From Rugamonas violacea (GTDB lineage: Bacteria; Pseudomonadota; Gammaproteobacteria; Burkholderiales; Burkholderiaceae_D), in assembly GCF_016461825.1 (NCBI RefSeq), contig NZ_JAEMNU010000095.1:405-32741 (forward strand): a stretch of 32,337 nt of DNA. The letters run 5' to 3'. The number at the start of each line of letters is the position of its first letter. Position 1 is the first letter of the stretch. This document shows positions 17,997-28,978 of the stretch, one piece after another. The position numbers and the translations under genes are program-made. Under the pieces are notes generated by a model. That model worked only from the letters and a program-made list of their open reading frames with translations, was not told the origin of the DNA and ran no database searches.

Positions 17997-18487
17997 GGCG
18001 CCGTCGAACCGGCGTCCGGCGCGGCGGCGGGCGCGGCGGCCGGGCTCGCCGCGGCGGCGCTCCTGGCGTGGCGCTCCTGCGCCGCCTGCGTGGCGAACAG
18101 GCGCGTCAATTCCAGCCGCAAAGCCGTCTTCAGCTTGGCGGTGGTGGCCGGGCCGGCCTTGCTGTTGACCGGCTTGGCCAGCCGCACCACGCAATCGATG
18201 GCCGGCAGGCCGGTCTGGCGGAACAGCTCGCGGGTGACGCGCTTGATCGTGTTGCGGGTGGCCGCGCGCGGCGCGAATCGCTTCGCCACCACGACGCCCA
18301 GCCGCGCATGCGGCAGTTGGTTCAGACGGGTATAGAGCACGAAGTGCGCAGTTTTCTGCGTGGGGCGCAAACGAAAAACGGATGAAAATTCATCCGTTTT
18401 AATGATGCGCCGAACGCGCGCGAAGTCGTGAGAACCTTCGCCTGTCGAGCCGCTAGAAATACAGCTGTCCACGCGATCAGCTAACAA
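17993..18487 (-). CDS. rnpA: Ribonuclease P protein component
   Basis: The protein subunit of RNase P, which trims tRNA 5' leaders. The RNP-type motif RNTIKRVTRELFR and the FSSVFRLRPTQKTAHFVLY opening identify it. As drawn it has 164 residues from a TTG start 8 bases after rpmH; a GTG at about 18472 is an alternative, and no clear Shine-Dalgarno sequence separates them. The C-terminal ~35 residues are an Ala/Pro-rich extension. The stop overlaps the yidD start. Confidence 0.93.
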   Translation of the reverse strand: MLADRVDSCISSGSTGEGSHDFARVRRIIKTDEFSSVFRLRPTQKTAHFVLYTRLNQLPHARLGVVVAKRFAPRAATRNTIKRVTRELFRQTGLPAIDCVVRLAKPVNSKAGPATTAKLKTALRLELTRLFATQAAQERHARSAAAASPAAAPAAAPDAGSTAP

Positions 18488-18495
18488 GGTCTGGC

Positions 18496-18630
18496 TTATA
18501 CGGCCAGACGCTTGCGGCCTTTTGCGCGACGTGCGTTGAGCACATCACGGCCACCACGGGTAGCCATACGAGCGCGGAAGCCGTGCGTACGCTTGCGGCG
18601 TACAACGGAAGGTTGGTAAGTACGTTTCAT
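18496..18630 (-). CDS. rpmH: 50S ribosomal protein L34
   Basis: A 44-residue protein reading [18 protein letters not shown] at the start and ending in KGRKRLAV, the universal L34 sequence. It is the first gene of the leftward rpmH-rnpA-yidD-yidC unit and faces away from dnaA, as in most bacteria. Confidence 0.97.
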   Translation of the reverse strand: MKRTYQPSVVRRKRTHGFRARMATRGGRDVLNARRAKGRKRLAV

Positions 18631-19043
18631 GTTGGTCTCGCTAAAAAGCAAAAAAAATGCAAAATCGGGTCTGACGTCCCGTCAGTTTTTGGTGCCAATG
18701 ACATTTCGCGCACTTATGCCAACGTTACGGCACAAGCTGGGTCCATCTCATCGCCCGCTGATATCCACGCTTACTCCATATAAGTGAATAAACACGGAAT
18801 ACGGGCGGGGAACCCTGAATTATCAGCATTTCGGTCCCGCTTGTCAACACCAGACTGGCCCTCTTCGCGCTTTGGAGGGCCGGAAAAGTAAGAAAATAAG
18901 CGTCGTGCCTGTGGATAACTTTCTCCGGCGAGAGTAGAATAGCGCGTTACGTGTGGCGAGCCCTCGCGCTGCGATCCAGTTCTGGACTGCTCGCCCGGGC
19001 AGTATCGATACGCCCTCCCACACCTTTTCACAGTAGACGATTC
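18631..19043. other. Putative oriC / rpmH-dnaA divergent control region
   Basis: The 413-base gap between divergent rpmH and dnaA holds one perfect DnaA box, TGTGGATAA at 18910-18918, and several 7-of-9 variants (for example near 18760, 18783 and 18819). An A-rich tract is at 18643-18665. A small hairpin CTGACG-TCC-CGTCAG with five T lies at 18671-18690 in the rpmH leader. Position and content fit a betaproteobacterial chromosomal origin, but only one strong box is visible, so the assignment is tentative. Confidence 0.55.
18910..18940 (+). promoter_or_regulatory. dnaA promoter with overlapping DnaA box
   Basis: A -10-like TAGAAT at 18935-18940 is spaced 17 bases from TGGATA (18912-18917), which lies inside the DnaA box 18910-18918. 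Binding of DnaA there would compete with RNA polymerase, consistent with known dnaA autoregulation in E. coli. Confidence 0.45.
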
Positions 19044-20441
19044 ATGGAAAATTTCTGGCAGACCTGTTCCGCGCAGTTGGAACTGGAGCTGACGCCGCAA
19101 CAATTCAGTGCGTGGATTAAACCGCTCATCCCCCTCGATTACGAGGAGGGCAAGTTGCGTCTGGCCGCTCCCAATCGCTTCAAGCTCGATTGGGTCAAGA
19201 CCCAGTTCGCCAGCCGCATCACGGCGCTGGCCTGCCAGTACTGGGAAGCGCCGACCGAAGTCCAGTTCGTGCTCGACCCGCGCCTGTCGGCGCCGAAAAA
19301 GGTCGCCAACGTGGCACCCGTGCCGGACAACAACGGTGGCGTCCCATCCGGCAACGCCCGCATGGCCGATCCGGTGCCCAGCGTGCCCGAGCTGCCGGCC
19401 AGCGCCGCGCCGCGCCGCGAGCAAAGCCGCATCAACACCGACCTGACCTTCGACAGCTTCGTCACCGGCAAGGCCAACCAATTGGCGCGCGCCGCCGCCA
19501 TCCAGGTGGCCAACAATCCGGGCGTGTCGTACAACCCGCTGTTCTTCTACGGCGGCGTCGGCCTGGGCAAGACCCACTTGATCCATGCCATCGGCAACCA
19601 GGTGATGGCCGACCAGCCGGGCGCCAAGATCCGCTACATCCACGCCGAGCAATACGTGCGCGACGTGGTGACGGCCTACCAGCGCAAGGGCTTCGACGAC
19701 TTCAAGCACTACTATCACTCGCTCGACATGCTGCTGATCGATGATATTCAATTCTTCGGCGGCAAGAGCCGCACCCAGGAAGAATTCTTCTACGCCTTCG
19801 AGGCGCTGATCGCGGCGAAGAAACAGATCATCATCACCAGCGACACCTATCCGAAAGAGATCACCGGCATGGACGACCGCCTGATCTCGCGCTTCGACTC
19901 CGGCCTGACCGTGGCGATCGAACCGCCCGAGCTGGAAATGCGCGTGGCGATCCTGTTGAAGAAAGCCAAGCAGGAGGGCGTCACCTTCTCCGACGACGTC
20001 GCCTTCTTCGTCGCCAAGCACCTGCGCTCGAACGTGCGCGAGCTCGAAGGCGCGCTGCGCAAGATCCTGGCCTACTCGCGCTTCCACGGCAAGGACATCA
20101 CGATCGACATCGTCAAAGAGGCGCTGAAGGATTTGCTGTCGGTGCAGAACCGCCAGATCTCGGTGGAAAACATCCAGAAGACGGTGGCCGACTTCTTCAA
20201 CATCAAGGTCGCCGACATGTACTCGAAGCGCCGCCCCGCCAACATCGCGCGGCCGCGCCAGATCGCCATGTACCTGGCCAAGGAATTGACGCAGAAGAGT
20301 CTGCCGGAGATCGGCGAGCTGTTCGGCGGCCGCGACCACACCACCGTGCTGCACGCGGTGCGCAAGATCGCCCTCGACCGCACCAAGAACCCCGAGTGCA
20401 ACCACGAGTTGCACGTGCTGGAGCAGACGCTGAAAGGCTAA
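19044..20441 (+). CDS. dnaA: Chromosomal replication initiator protein DnaA
   Basis: A 465-residue AAA+ initiator that unwinds oriC. Domain I starts [21 protein letters not shown]. The linker is about 85-130. Walker A GGVGLGKT is at residues 170-177 and Walker [10 protein letters not shown] near 230-237. Domain IV has the DNA-binding signature [14 protein letters not shown] and [11 protein letters not shown]. The ATG at 19044 is chosen over an in-frame GTG at 18951 because the N-terminal domain begins there. Confidence 0.97.
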   Translation: MENFWQTCSAQLELELTPQQFSAWIKPLIPLDYEEGKLRLAAPNRFKLDWVKTQFASRITALACQYWEAPTEVQFVLDPRLSAPKKVANVAPVPDNNGGVPSGNARMADPVPSVPELPASAAPRREQSRINTDLTFDSFVTGKANQLARAAAIQVANNPGVSYNPLFFYGGVGLGKTHLIHAIGNQVMADQPGAKIRYIHAEQYVRDVVTAYQRKGFDDFKHYYHSLDMLLIDDIQFFGGKSRTQEEFFYAFEALIAAKKQIIITSDTYPKEITGMDDRLISRFDSGLTVAIEPPELEMRVAILLKKAKQEGVTFSDDVAFFVAKHLRSNVRELEGALRKILAYSRFHGKDITIDIVKEALKDLLSVQNRQISVENIQKTVADFFNIKVADMYSKRRPANIARPRQIAMYLAKELTQKSLPEIGELFGGRDHTTVLHAVRKIALDRTKNPECNHELHVLEQTLKG

Positions 20442-20489
20442 GCGACGGCGCGCGCCGGCGACGCCAGCCAACCCCAAGGGCGCACGGCC

Positions 20490-20523
20490 GGGGTCGGACC
20501 CCGCGGGTCCGACCCCAGTTTTT
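20490..20523 (+). terminator. Hairpin with T-run between dnaA and dnaN (REP-like)
   Basis: A perfect 12-bp inverted repeat (GGGGTCGGACCC at 20490-20501 and GGGTCCGACCCC at 20505-20516) is followed by AGTTTTT. It can act as a terminator after dnaA. Its GGGGTC start resembles the repeat family at 9004 and suggests a REP-like element. Confidence 0.7.
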
Positions 20524-20690
20524 GGTCTTGGGTTCAAGCGGGCGGCGGCGGCGCGCGGACAACAACGCAAGTGCTGGCCTGTGCGCCGGTTTGCCATTAT
20601 GATTCAGGCAAACATTTGTGCCTCCAGCCAAACTGAATAATAGCAATATTGTTAGATAAGCATCTTTAAAACTTACCATTGAGGATAACT

Positions 20691-21797
20691 ATGCAATTGG
20701 TCAAAACCACCCGAGATACCCTTCTCCGGCCACTGCAGATCGTGAGCGGTATTGTCGAGCGTCGGCACACCATGCCGATTCTGGCCAATATCCTCATCCG
20801 CAAAGAAGGCGAAAACGTCTCCTTCCTGTCGACCGACACGGAAGTGCAGATCACCACCCACGCCGAGATCGGCTCCGGCCATGAAGTGACCGGCACCACC
20901 GTGGCCGCGCGCAAGCTGCTCGACATCCTGCGCGCCCTGCCCGAGTCCGGCGACGTGACGATGACCCTGCTCAACAAGCGTCTGACCGTGCAAACCGGCA
21001 AGTCGCGCTTCGCGCTGCAGACCCTGGCCGCCGAAGAGTTCCCGACCGTGCAACAGGCCGAGAGCTACAACGCCAGCGTCACCCTGCCGCAGAAGACCCT
21101 CAAGCACCTGTTCAACATGGTCCACTTCTCCATGGCCCAGCAGGACATCCGCTACTACCTGAACGGCCTGCTGCTGGTGTTGGACGGCAAGAACGTCATC
21201 GCCGTGGCGACCGACGGCCACCGCCTGGCCTTCTGCCAGGTCGAGACCGAGCAAACCTTCGAGCGCCAGGAAGTGATCATTCCGCGCAAGACCATCATCG
21301 AGCTGCAGCGCCTGCTCGAAGAGAACGACGAGCCGGTCCAGCTCGACATCGCGGCCAACCAGGTCAAGCTGACCTTCGCCGACATCGAACTGATCTCCAA
21401 GCTGGTCGAGGGCAAGTTCCCCGACTACACCCGGGTCATCCCCAAGGGTTACAAGAACGAGTTCACCATCGGCCGCGACGAGCTGCTGCGTTCGCTGCAA
21501 CGCGCCGCCATCATGACCAGCGACAAGTTCAAGGGCGTGCGCTGCATCATGACCCCGGGCAGCATGAAGATCAGCTCGACCAACGCCGACCAGGAAGAGG
21601 CGGTCGAGGAACTGGAGATCGACTACGGCGGCGACAGCGTCGACATCGGCTTCAACGTCACCTACCTGCTCGACGTGCTCAACAACCTGAAGTGCGAGCA
21701 GATCAACATCGCCCTGGGCGACTCGAACTCGTCGGCGCTGATCTCGATCCCGGACAACACCGACTTCAAGTACGTCGTCATGCCGATGCGGATCTAA
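20691..21797 (+). CDS. dnaN: DNA polymerase III sliding clamp (beta subunit)
   Basis: A 368-residue beta clamp that tethers polymerase III to DNA. It opens MQLVKTTRDTLLRPLQIVSGIVERRHTMPIL and ends in YVVMPMRI, both canonical. The three repeated clamp domains fit the length. The start at 20691 has a GAGGATAAC ribosome site; the in-frame start four codons upstream lacks one. Confidence 0.97.
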   Translation: MQLVKTTRDTLLRPLQIVSGIVERRHTMPILANILIRKEGENVSFLSTDTEVQITTHAEIGSGHEVTGTTVAARKLLDILRALPESGDVTMTLLNKRLTVQTGKSRFALQTLAAEEFPTVQQAESYNASVTLPQKTLKHLFNMVHFSMAQQDIRYYLNGLLLVLDGKNVIAVATDGHRLAFCQVETEQTFERQEVIIPRKTIIELQRLLEENDEPVQLDIAANQVKLTFADIELISKLVEGKFPDYTRVIPKGYKNEFTIGRDELLRSLQRAAIMTSDKFKGVRCIMTPGSMKISSTNADQEEAVEELEIDYGGDSVDIGFNVTYLLDVLNNLKCEQINIALGDSNSSALISIPDNTDFKYVVMPMRI

Positions 21798-21809
21798 GCG
21801 CAACCGTAG

Positions 21810-24458
<2,649 letters not shown>

Positions 24459-24485
24459 AGCAACAGATACTCTCATCCAAGAAAT

Positions 24486-24506
24486 GGGGCCATTTGGCCC
24501 CTTTTT
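24486..24506 (+). terminator. Rho-independent terminator of gyrB
   Basis: Stem GGGGCC (24486-24491) with GGCCCC (24496-24501), loop ATTT and five T. It marks the end of the housekeeping block and the left edge of the low-GC accessory region. Confidence 0.9.
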
Positions 24507-24558
24507 CCCGTCTTGAAATTGCAACAAGACGTCTTCATGAATGATGTTCCACCTGCGT

Positions 24559-25992
24559 CTACAAAGCGGTGATTTGCGCTACTGTTCTAAATTTCACCTC
24601 AGAATACAGCGCACTAGCAGCTTTGGTAATATCGTTTACCCTCCATTGTGCGCGTCGCTTGTTCTTGGCGGAGCTAGTCGCGTGCAGCTTGGGAGCTGGG
24701 TCGAGAAAAATCACACCGTCACAAATCGCGTTCAGTAGACGTTCTGCCGTGGTGTTTCGACACCACATTACCGTGCGCTCAAATGTGACTAGATGCTCAT
24801 GGCCAGCGGCGGCCTGCGCCGCATCCGGGTTCGGCACCTTGTTCGCCTTAATATACACAACTTGGTTGTGCTTGGCACCCCAGCAGTTCATCAGCCGCTC
24901 GAGACTCCAGGAAGCCGCGACCTCACCCTCCGGTCCGGTGAGAACAACATCAACCGCGCCAATCTTTGCTGTTAGTGCTGTGGCGGGGTTATACGGATAT
25001 GCAACTCGTCTGCCTTCTTCTTCGCGGTACTCCCAAACCTGTAGCGTCAAACCTGACTTTGCACAGATTTCACCGGCACGGTGCACACCGGTCAATCGGT
25101 AATCACCATCGGCATCAGCATAGCCATACTTCTTCATAAAGCCAGCAAAGCTCTCAACATAAAGACCTCCATCCGGCTCCGGCGTGAACAGTGTCACCTT
25201 AACTTGGGTGTGAGTTTTTAGTTCGATACCGTACAGGTCACCGTCCATATTGGAATTTGGAACGATTCCTAGCGCATGTTCCAGTGTGTATCCACATACC
25301 TGAGTGCCAGAAAATGGCAAAGTGTTGCCGTATGAATCAAGCCGGCAGCCGGGCAAAGACTTACCCAGTACGCTCGCAAGTCGTGCTTCCAGTTTACCGG
25401 CACTGTCCTGCGCTATCTCCAGTCGCTTGCATGCCTTCGCCCGCGTAAAACCGGGCAATGCCGCGAGTTCAGCTTCAAATTCCGACGACATATCAATGCA
25501 TACCAATCCGATACATTCGCCACGCGGTAACCGGCCCAGCACCAGCAGGCGCTTCGCTTCCGGATATTGCTTGGTGTACGCCACGGACAGTGCCTGCGGC
25601 ATCGTGTTCTCAACTGTCTGCAATCCTGACAGACGCGCCTCCGGATATTGCGGATAAATGATGGCTTTGACGCGTCTCGCGGCTACCGGCGGGCCATTGC
25701 GCCGGATCCACGTGAAACTGTTAAAGGCTGCTTCGCGAATCCGACTGCTACTGTCTGACCGGTCTTTGGTTTCGCTTGTGCTCGCCCCACGTTCCGCCAA
25801 GGTCAGGTCGAAGATGTCGAACAGAACACCGAAGTCGGACGCAACATAGATCTGGTTTTTGTCGTTAGCGTTTTTAGGCAGGATCTTCAGTAACGCAAGA
25901 TCGGCACCATATAGTGCAAGCAACGCAGATAGCTCGGCTACCGAGCCGATATTGTGTTCGAACTCAGATGGAAATACGGTGTTTGAGTGCAT
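24559..25992 (-). CDS. MvaI/BcnI-family type II restriction endonuclease, long form
   Basis: A 477-residue predicted endonuclease. Residues ~230-477 match the MvaI/BcnI type, with a PD-(D/E)xK-like core NMDGDLYGIELKTH giving candidate catalytic residues D252, E257 and K259. MvaI and BcnI cut CCWGG and CCSGG as monomers of about 240-250 residues, so this protein carries a ~230-residue N-terminal extension of unknown role (predicted mixed alpha/beta, with ECIGLVCIDMS). The start at 25992 is set by GGAGG five bases upstream; longer starts lack a site. It lies on the same strand as, and downstream of, the Dcm-like methyltransferase, its likely protective partner. Base composition is clearly lower in GC than in gyrB, suggesting transfer. 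Confidence 0.8.
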   Translation of the reverse strand: MHSNTVFPSEFEHNIGSVAELSALLALYGADLALLKILPKNANDKNQIYVASDFGVLFDIFDLTLAERGASTSETKDRSDSSSRIREAAFNSFTWIRRNGPPVAARRVKAIIYPQYPEARLSGLQTVENTMPQALSVAYTKQYPEAKRLLVLGRLPRGECIGLVCIDMSSEFEAELAALPGFTRAKACKRLEIAQDSAGKLEARLASVLGKSLPGCRLDSYGNTLPFSGTQVCGYTLEHALGIVPNSNMDGDLYGIELKTHTQVKVTLFTPEPDGGLYVESFAGFMKKYGYADADGDYRLTGVHRAGEICAKSGLTLQVWEYREEEGRRVAYPYNPATALTAKIGAVDVVLTGPEGEVAASWSLERLMNCWGAKHNQVVYIKANKVPNPDAAQAAAGHEHLVTFERTVMWCRNTTAERLLNAICDGVIFLDPAPKLHATSSAKNKRRAQWRVNDITKAASALYSEVKFRTVAQITAL

Positions 25993-26077
25993 TGATTCCT
26001 CCATGAAAGAAGCAATCTTAGCACCACATTCGCCATGTTTCCACCTAAAAAATTTCAAAAAGACTCGTTGTAAATAT

Positions 26078-26100
26078 TTTCAATTCATAACATATTGAAA
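26078..26100 (-). promoter_or_regulatory. AT-rich dyad upstream of the endonuclease gene
   Basis: TTTCAAT (26078-26084) and ATTGAAA (26094-26100) form a perfect 7-bp dyad with nine bases between. It sits about 86 bases before the endonuclease start in very AT-rich DNA. It may be its own promoter/operator, separate from that of the methyltransferase. Confidence 0.4.
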
Positions 26101-26149
26101 TTAAAGGAATAAATATTTTTAGCTTGGTTCACCCTGTCCGAACTACTGG

Positions 26150-26463
26150 TCAGATGCCAGTGAGGACGAATGCACAAATTACGCATTGCTATTTACGCAT
26201 CAATTGATGTCTACTAATGGTGCTGGATTTCCACGCTGGCGATGTCGCTCACCGCAGCAGTCCCGCTCAAGCGAGAAACATTGGCGAGCAAAGAGGGAAA
26301 GCCATATATTGACAGGGAAATTCGGGCACGTCGGGAGGGGGTATTGCTGGCTGGCAGGCGGAAGCCGTATCTGCCGAAAAGTTTGCGAAGCTGCAATTCC
26401 AGTACTGTATTCTTGCCCCGAATCGCCTGCCGCTCTCGCTTAGACGCTCCGGGTTGTATGCAT
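26150..26463 (-). pseudogene. Decayed vsr (very short patch repair endonuclease) remnant
   Basis: Directly downstream of the Dcm-like gene, in the same direction, one frame reads SKRERQAIRGKNTVLELQL and RKLFGRYGFRLPA. This matches the N-terminus of Vsr, including the intact copy in this window (IRGKNTRPELIVRKLVYAAGYRYRL). Upstream, an ATG at 26463 gives MHTTRSV then a stop, so a frameshift separates it from the matching frame. Downstream, a third frame gives PPDVPEF and later AG..R.ATSP with stops, weakly like the PD(I/V)VFP and CRYATxP parts of Vsr. The HGCFWH region is not recognisable. In E. coli vsr also follows dcm directly, so the position supports the call. The right-to-left end is uncertain. 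Confidence 0.62.
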
Positions 26464-26475
26464 CGTACTTTAAGT

Positions 26476-27834
26476 TTACGCCGCCAGTTTCCGCTTCTGC
26501 CGCTGCATACTTTTTGCCTGCAGGATTCGGCTTTTCATCAATTGGGCAACGGCGGCGAAGACGTGGACGACCACCGAGTTACCGAACTGCTTGTAGGCTT
26601 GAGTATCCGACACGGGAATTCTGAAGGCGGATTCGCACGGACCGTCGTAGCCCATCAGTCGTGCGCACTCGCGTGGTGTCAAGCGGCGCGGTCGGTTCTC
26701 GATGTTCTTCTTGTGATTAAAATCGAGGTCAGGGTTGAAGCCTCGATCGATCAGAATTTCCGAGCCATCCTTGTAGTAGCGTGCAGATAGGGTCCGTGTT
26801 ACATCAGTTGATTTCACCAGCCCGTAGCCAAAACCGTTGCCCTTGGCCTTGTGCTTGATGGAGTAATTGAACAGGTAGCGCCAAAGCTCGATGGTAAGGA
26901 TATATTTCGGGTCGACCTGCTTTTCCAAGATGTCATCCAAGGTAGGCTTACGCGGCGGAAAATGTTGATTGACATTCTTAAGCGTGAATCCATCGTGAAT
27001 ATTAAGATCCTTGCGGAAGCCAACGAGGACAATTCGTTCTCGATGCTGGGGAACAAAGTGGCTACCGCAGATGACCTTGTAATCGGTTGCACTGATTTGC
27101 TCTGAATCGGCTACCCAGTAGCCCAGCTCATCAAGCGCCTTCATAATGACGCGGAAGGTGTTGCCCTTGTCATGGCTCTTGAGATTCTTGACGTTTTCCA
27201 AGACAAACGCAGCCGGCTGCTTAACGGCAATAATGCGCGCGACGTCAAAGAAAAGCGTGCCTTGGGTATCATCTTCGAAACCGTGCTTCCGGCCAAGTGA
27301 GTTTTTCTTTGATACACCGGCAATGGAAAATGGCTGACATGGAAAACCAGCGAGCAATACATCGTGATCCGGCACTGTTTTATCAATGTGGTCGTAGGCT
27401 TGCGCCTCGCTAATGTTGGGGTTTTCGCTCAGCGTTACCTTACGGATGTCGTCGTTGAAGATGTGGTGTTGCGGGTCGGAATAGTTGTTGGCCTTGTAGG
27501 TACGCACGGCAAAGGGATTCCATTCGCTCGTAAAGACGCAGCGCCCTCCGATCTGCTCAAAACCACGCCTTATGCCACCGATGCCGGCAAACAAGTCAAT
27601 AAAATCAAAATCGTAATTCGGGTGCGAGGCCGGCGCCTGTGGCAACAGCAACGCTAGATGCTCATACTCTGCATGGCTGAGGCGTGGGCTAGCTTTGCCG
27701 CTGAGCCAGCGATTTATCTTCTCTCGGCTCCATGAATCCGGCGAAATTTTATTGAGATATTCTGCAACGTTTTTCTGGTCGTAACTCTCGAGTGCTTTTT
27801 TCAGAAGCGTCAGTCCGTCGTTGTCTGGTGCCAT
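26476..27834 (-). CDS. dcm: Dcm-like DNA (cytosine-5-)-methyltransferase
   Basis: A 452-residue enzyme that closely resembles E. coli Dcm along its whole length, for example [16 protein letters not shown] (motif I), [11 protein letters not shown] with catalytic C166 (motif IV), [10 protein letters not shown] (VI), [12 protein letters not shown] (VIII), [12 protein letters not shown] in the target-recognition region, and [15 protein letters not shown] (X). Dcm and M.EcoRII methylate the inner C of CCWGG, so that is the predicted target. Residues ~19-51 (NVAEYLNKI to [13 protein letters not shown]) look like a helix-turn-helix, as in the regulatory N-termini of M.EcoRII-type enzymes. The start at 27834 has GGAG seven bases upstream; longer starts run through an operator-like dyad. 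Lower GC than the flanks. Confidence 0.9.
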   Translation of the reverse strand: MAPDNDGLTLLKKALESYDQKNVAEYLNKISPDSWSREKINRWLSGKASPRLSHAEYEHLALLLPQAPASHPNYDFDFIDLFAGIGGIRRGFEQIGGRCVFTSEWNPFAVRTYKANNYSDPQHHIFNDDIRKVTLSENPNISEAQAYDHIDKTVPDHDVLLAGFPCQPFSIAGVSKKNSLGRKHGFEDDTQGTLFFDVARIIAVKQPAAFVLENVKNLKSHDKGNTFRVIMKALDELGYWVADSEQISATDYKVICGSHFVPQHRERIVLVGFRKDLNIHDGFTLKNVNQHFPPRKPTLDDILEKQVDPKYILTIELWRYLFNYSIKHKAKGNGFGYGLVKSTDVTRTLSARYYKDGSEILIDRGFNPDLDFNHKKNIENRPRRLTPRECARLMGYDGPCESAFRIPVSDTQAYKQFGNSVVVHVFAAVAQLMKSRILQAKSMQRQKRKLAA

Positions 27835-27856
27835 GATGTTCTCCAACTTTACTGTG

Positions 27857-27887
27857 TCAAATTTGTGACGCATTATCACTTATTTGA
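27857..27887 (-). promoter_or_regulatory. Operator-like dyad upstream of the Dcm-like gene
   Basis: Arms TCAAATTTGTGA (27857-27868) and TCACTTATTTGA (27876-27887) pair at 10 of 12 positions around a 7-base spacer. Read toward the gene, a -10-like GATAAT lies in the centre. The dyad ends 23 bases before the start codon. Together with the HTH-like N-terminus of the enzyme it suggests autorepression. Confidence 0.6.
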
Positions 27888-27941
27888 CCCAGAGATGAAA
27901 GGAAGTTCGGCGGCTTTTTGGGTGATTTCAAAAACACAATA

Positions 27942-27965
27942 TACTGTGTTTTTATACAGTATAAT
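27942..27965 (+). promoter_or_regulatory. Consensus LexA (SOS) box overlapping a TATAAT
   Basis: TACTGTGTTTTTATACAGTA (27942-27961) contains CTGT-N8-ACAG with the flanking TA on both sides, the E. coli-type LexA site. A TATAAT at 27960-27965 overlaps its right end and would drive rightward transcription. The only reading frame just after it (ATG at 27966) stops after nine codons. Leftward, the Dcm-like start is 108 bases away. The regulated gene is therefore unclear. Confidence 0.7.
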
Positions 27966-28152
27966 ATGAAGACAGCAAAGATGCAAGTCACATGAAATCA
28001 AATAGGCTCGGCCTCGGGGTAAGTGCCGCGCCTCTTACTCAGCGAGTTGATGGGAGAGCTTTGCGCGTGGAGGTCTTGTCCCTTTCTTGGGGGACAACGC
28101 AAACCGGGCCCAGTGTAGGCCTTGTGTTGGCAAGGCATTTCATTGGCAAAGC

Positions 28153-28575
28153 CTACTGTAGGCGAACTGAGCCTAGAAATTCCCGGACGATATGTTCCAG
28201 CACGTCCAAATCGCTCAGTTCGCACTCCCACACCACCAGCACATCCCAGCCGGCTAGGCGCAGCGTCTCGGTCGTGCGCTCGTCGCGCAGCTTGTTGCCG
28301 TTCAGCTTCTCGCGCCAGAACTCGACGCGCGATTTGGGTATGCGCCCACCCTTGCAGTTGTCGTGCAGGTGCCAGAAGCAGCCGTGCACAAAAATCACCT
28401 TCTTCCGCCCCGCGAAAACCAGGTCGGGCGAGCCCGGCAGCTTGCGCACGTGCAGCCGATAGCGGTAGCCGGCGGCGTACACCAGCTTGCGCACGATGAG
28501 CTCGGGGCGGGTGTTCTTGCCGCGAATTTTGCCCATCAGCGCGCTACGCGCCGCTTGATCGATGCTGTCCACCAT
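28153..28575 (-). CDS. vsr: Very short patch repair endonuclease Vsr
   Basis: A 140-residue strand-specific T:G mismatch endonuclease, which nicks beside thymines produced by deamination of 5-methylcytosine. Hallmarks are IRGKNTRPEL, LPGSPDLVF with D51, HGCFWHLHDNC with H64, H69 and candidate zinc ligands, and GWDVLVVWECEL. Residue numbering matches E. coli Vsr D51/H64/H69; the E. coli T63 is V63 here. GGGGTGA precedes the ATG at 28575. High GC, unlike the Dcm-like gene to its left. It is divergent from the second methyltransferase (28979), which is probably its partner, as in other vsr-methyltransferase pairs such as XorII. It may also serve the Dcm-like enzyme, whose own vsr is dead. Confidence 0.92.
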   Translation of the reverse strand: MVDSIDQAARSALMGKIRGKNTRPELIVRKLVYAAGYRYRLHVRKLPGSPDLVFAGRKKVIFVHGCFWHLHDNCKGGRIPKSRVEFWREKLNGNKLRDERTTETLRLAGWDVLVVWECELSDLDVLEHIVREFLGSVRLQ

Positions 28576-28978
28576 GAGTCACCCCGCGCCGGCTTGCCGG
28601 CTATTCGTTTTTTCGACCGTCTACACCACTCCATGATCGCGCCGTTTGCGCAATCTTCAAGGTCCGTTTGCGCGAACACAAACTTAAGTTGTTGATGGCT
28701 GTATGAACACAGTGAAATTTGCTCAACAATGCAGCCGGCGAACGGCCCGATGCCGGCGGCGACGCTGGCCGCCTCATCTTTTGGTTTGATCGCGGCGGCG
28801 CCGGTGCTTTATACTTCTGCACAAATTTCCATCGCCCAGGCGGTCGAAATGTTGACGGAACGCTTACCCCGCGCAGCCCGTTCCGCGCGGCGCTGTCGCT
28901 CCACTTGCCTTGGCGAAGAACCACCGGCTTGATCGCGTCCCCTCCACCATCGATTCGTTCCGGCGCTATCAGAAAACC
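28576..28978. other. Divergent control region between vsr and second methyltransferase
   Basis: A candidate rightward promoter is TTGATC (28786-28791), 18 bases, TATACT (28810-28815), giving a ~155-base leader. A GCCGGC-TT-GCCGGC hairpin (28588-28601) lies in the vsr leader. CCGTTTGCGC occurs twice near 28643-28677. No gene is evident. Confidence 0.45.

Noticed and set aside
18771..20597. 608-codon minus-strand frame opposite dnaA
   Set aside because: Antisense of dnaA; composition and lack of motifs mark it as spurious.
26242..26790. Plus-strand frame between the endonuclease and methyltransferase
   Set aside because: Overlaps the methyltransferase on the wrong strand; the minus strand holds the Vsr-like signal instead.
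27992..28462. Plus-strand frame following the LexA box
   Set aside because: Most of it is antisense to vsr and the part before vsr has no recognisable protein features, so it is not a convincing SOS-regulated gene.
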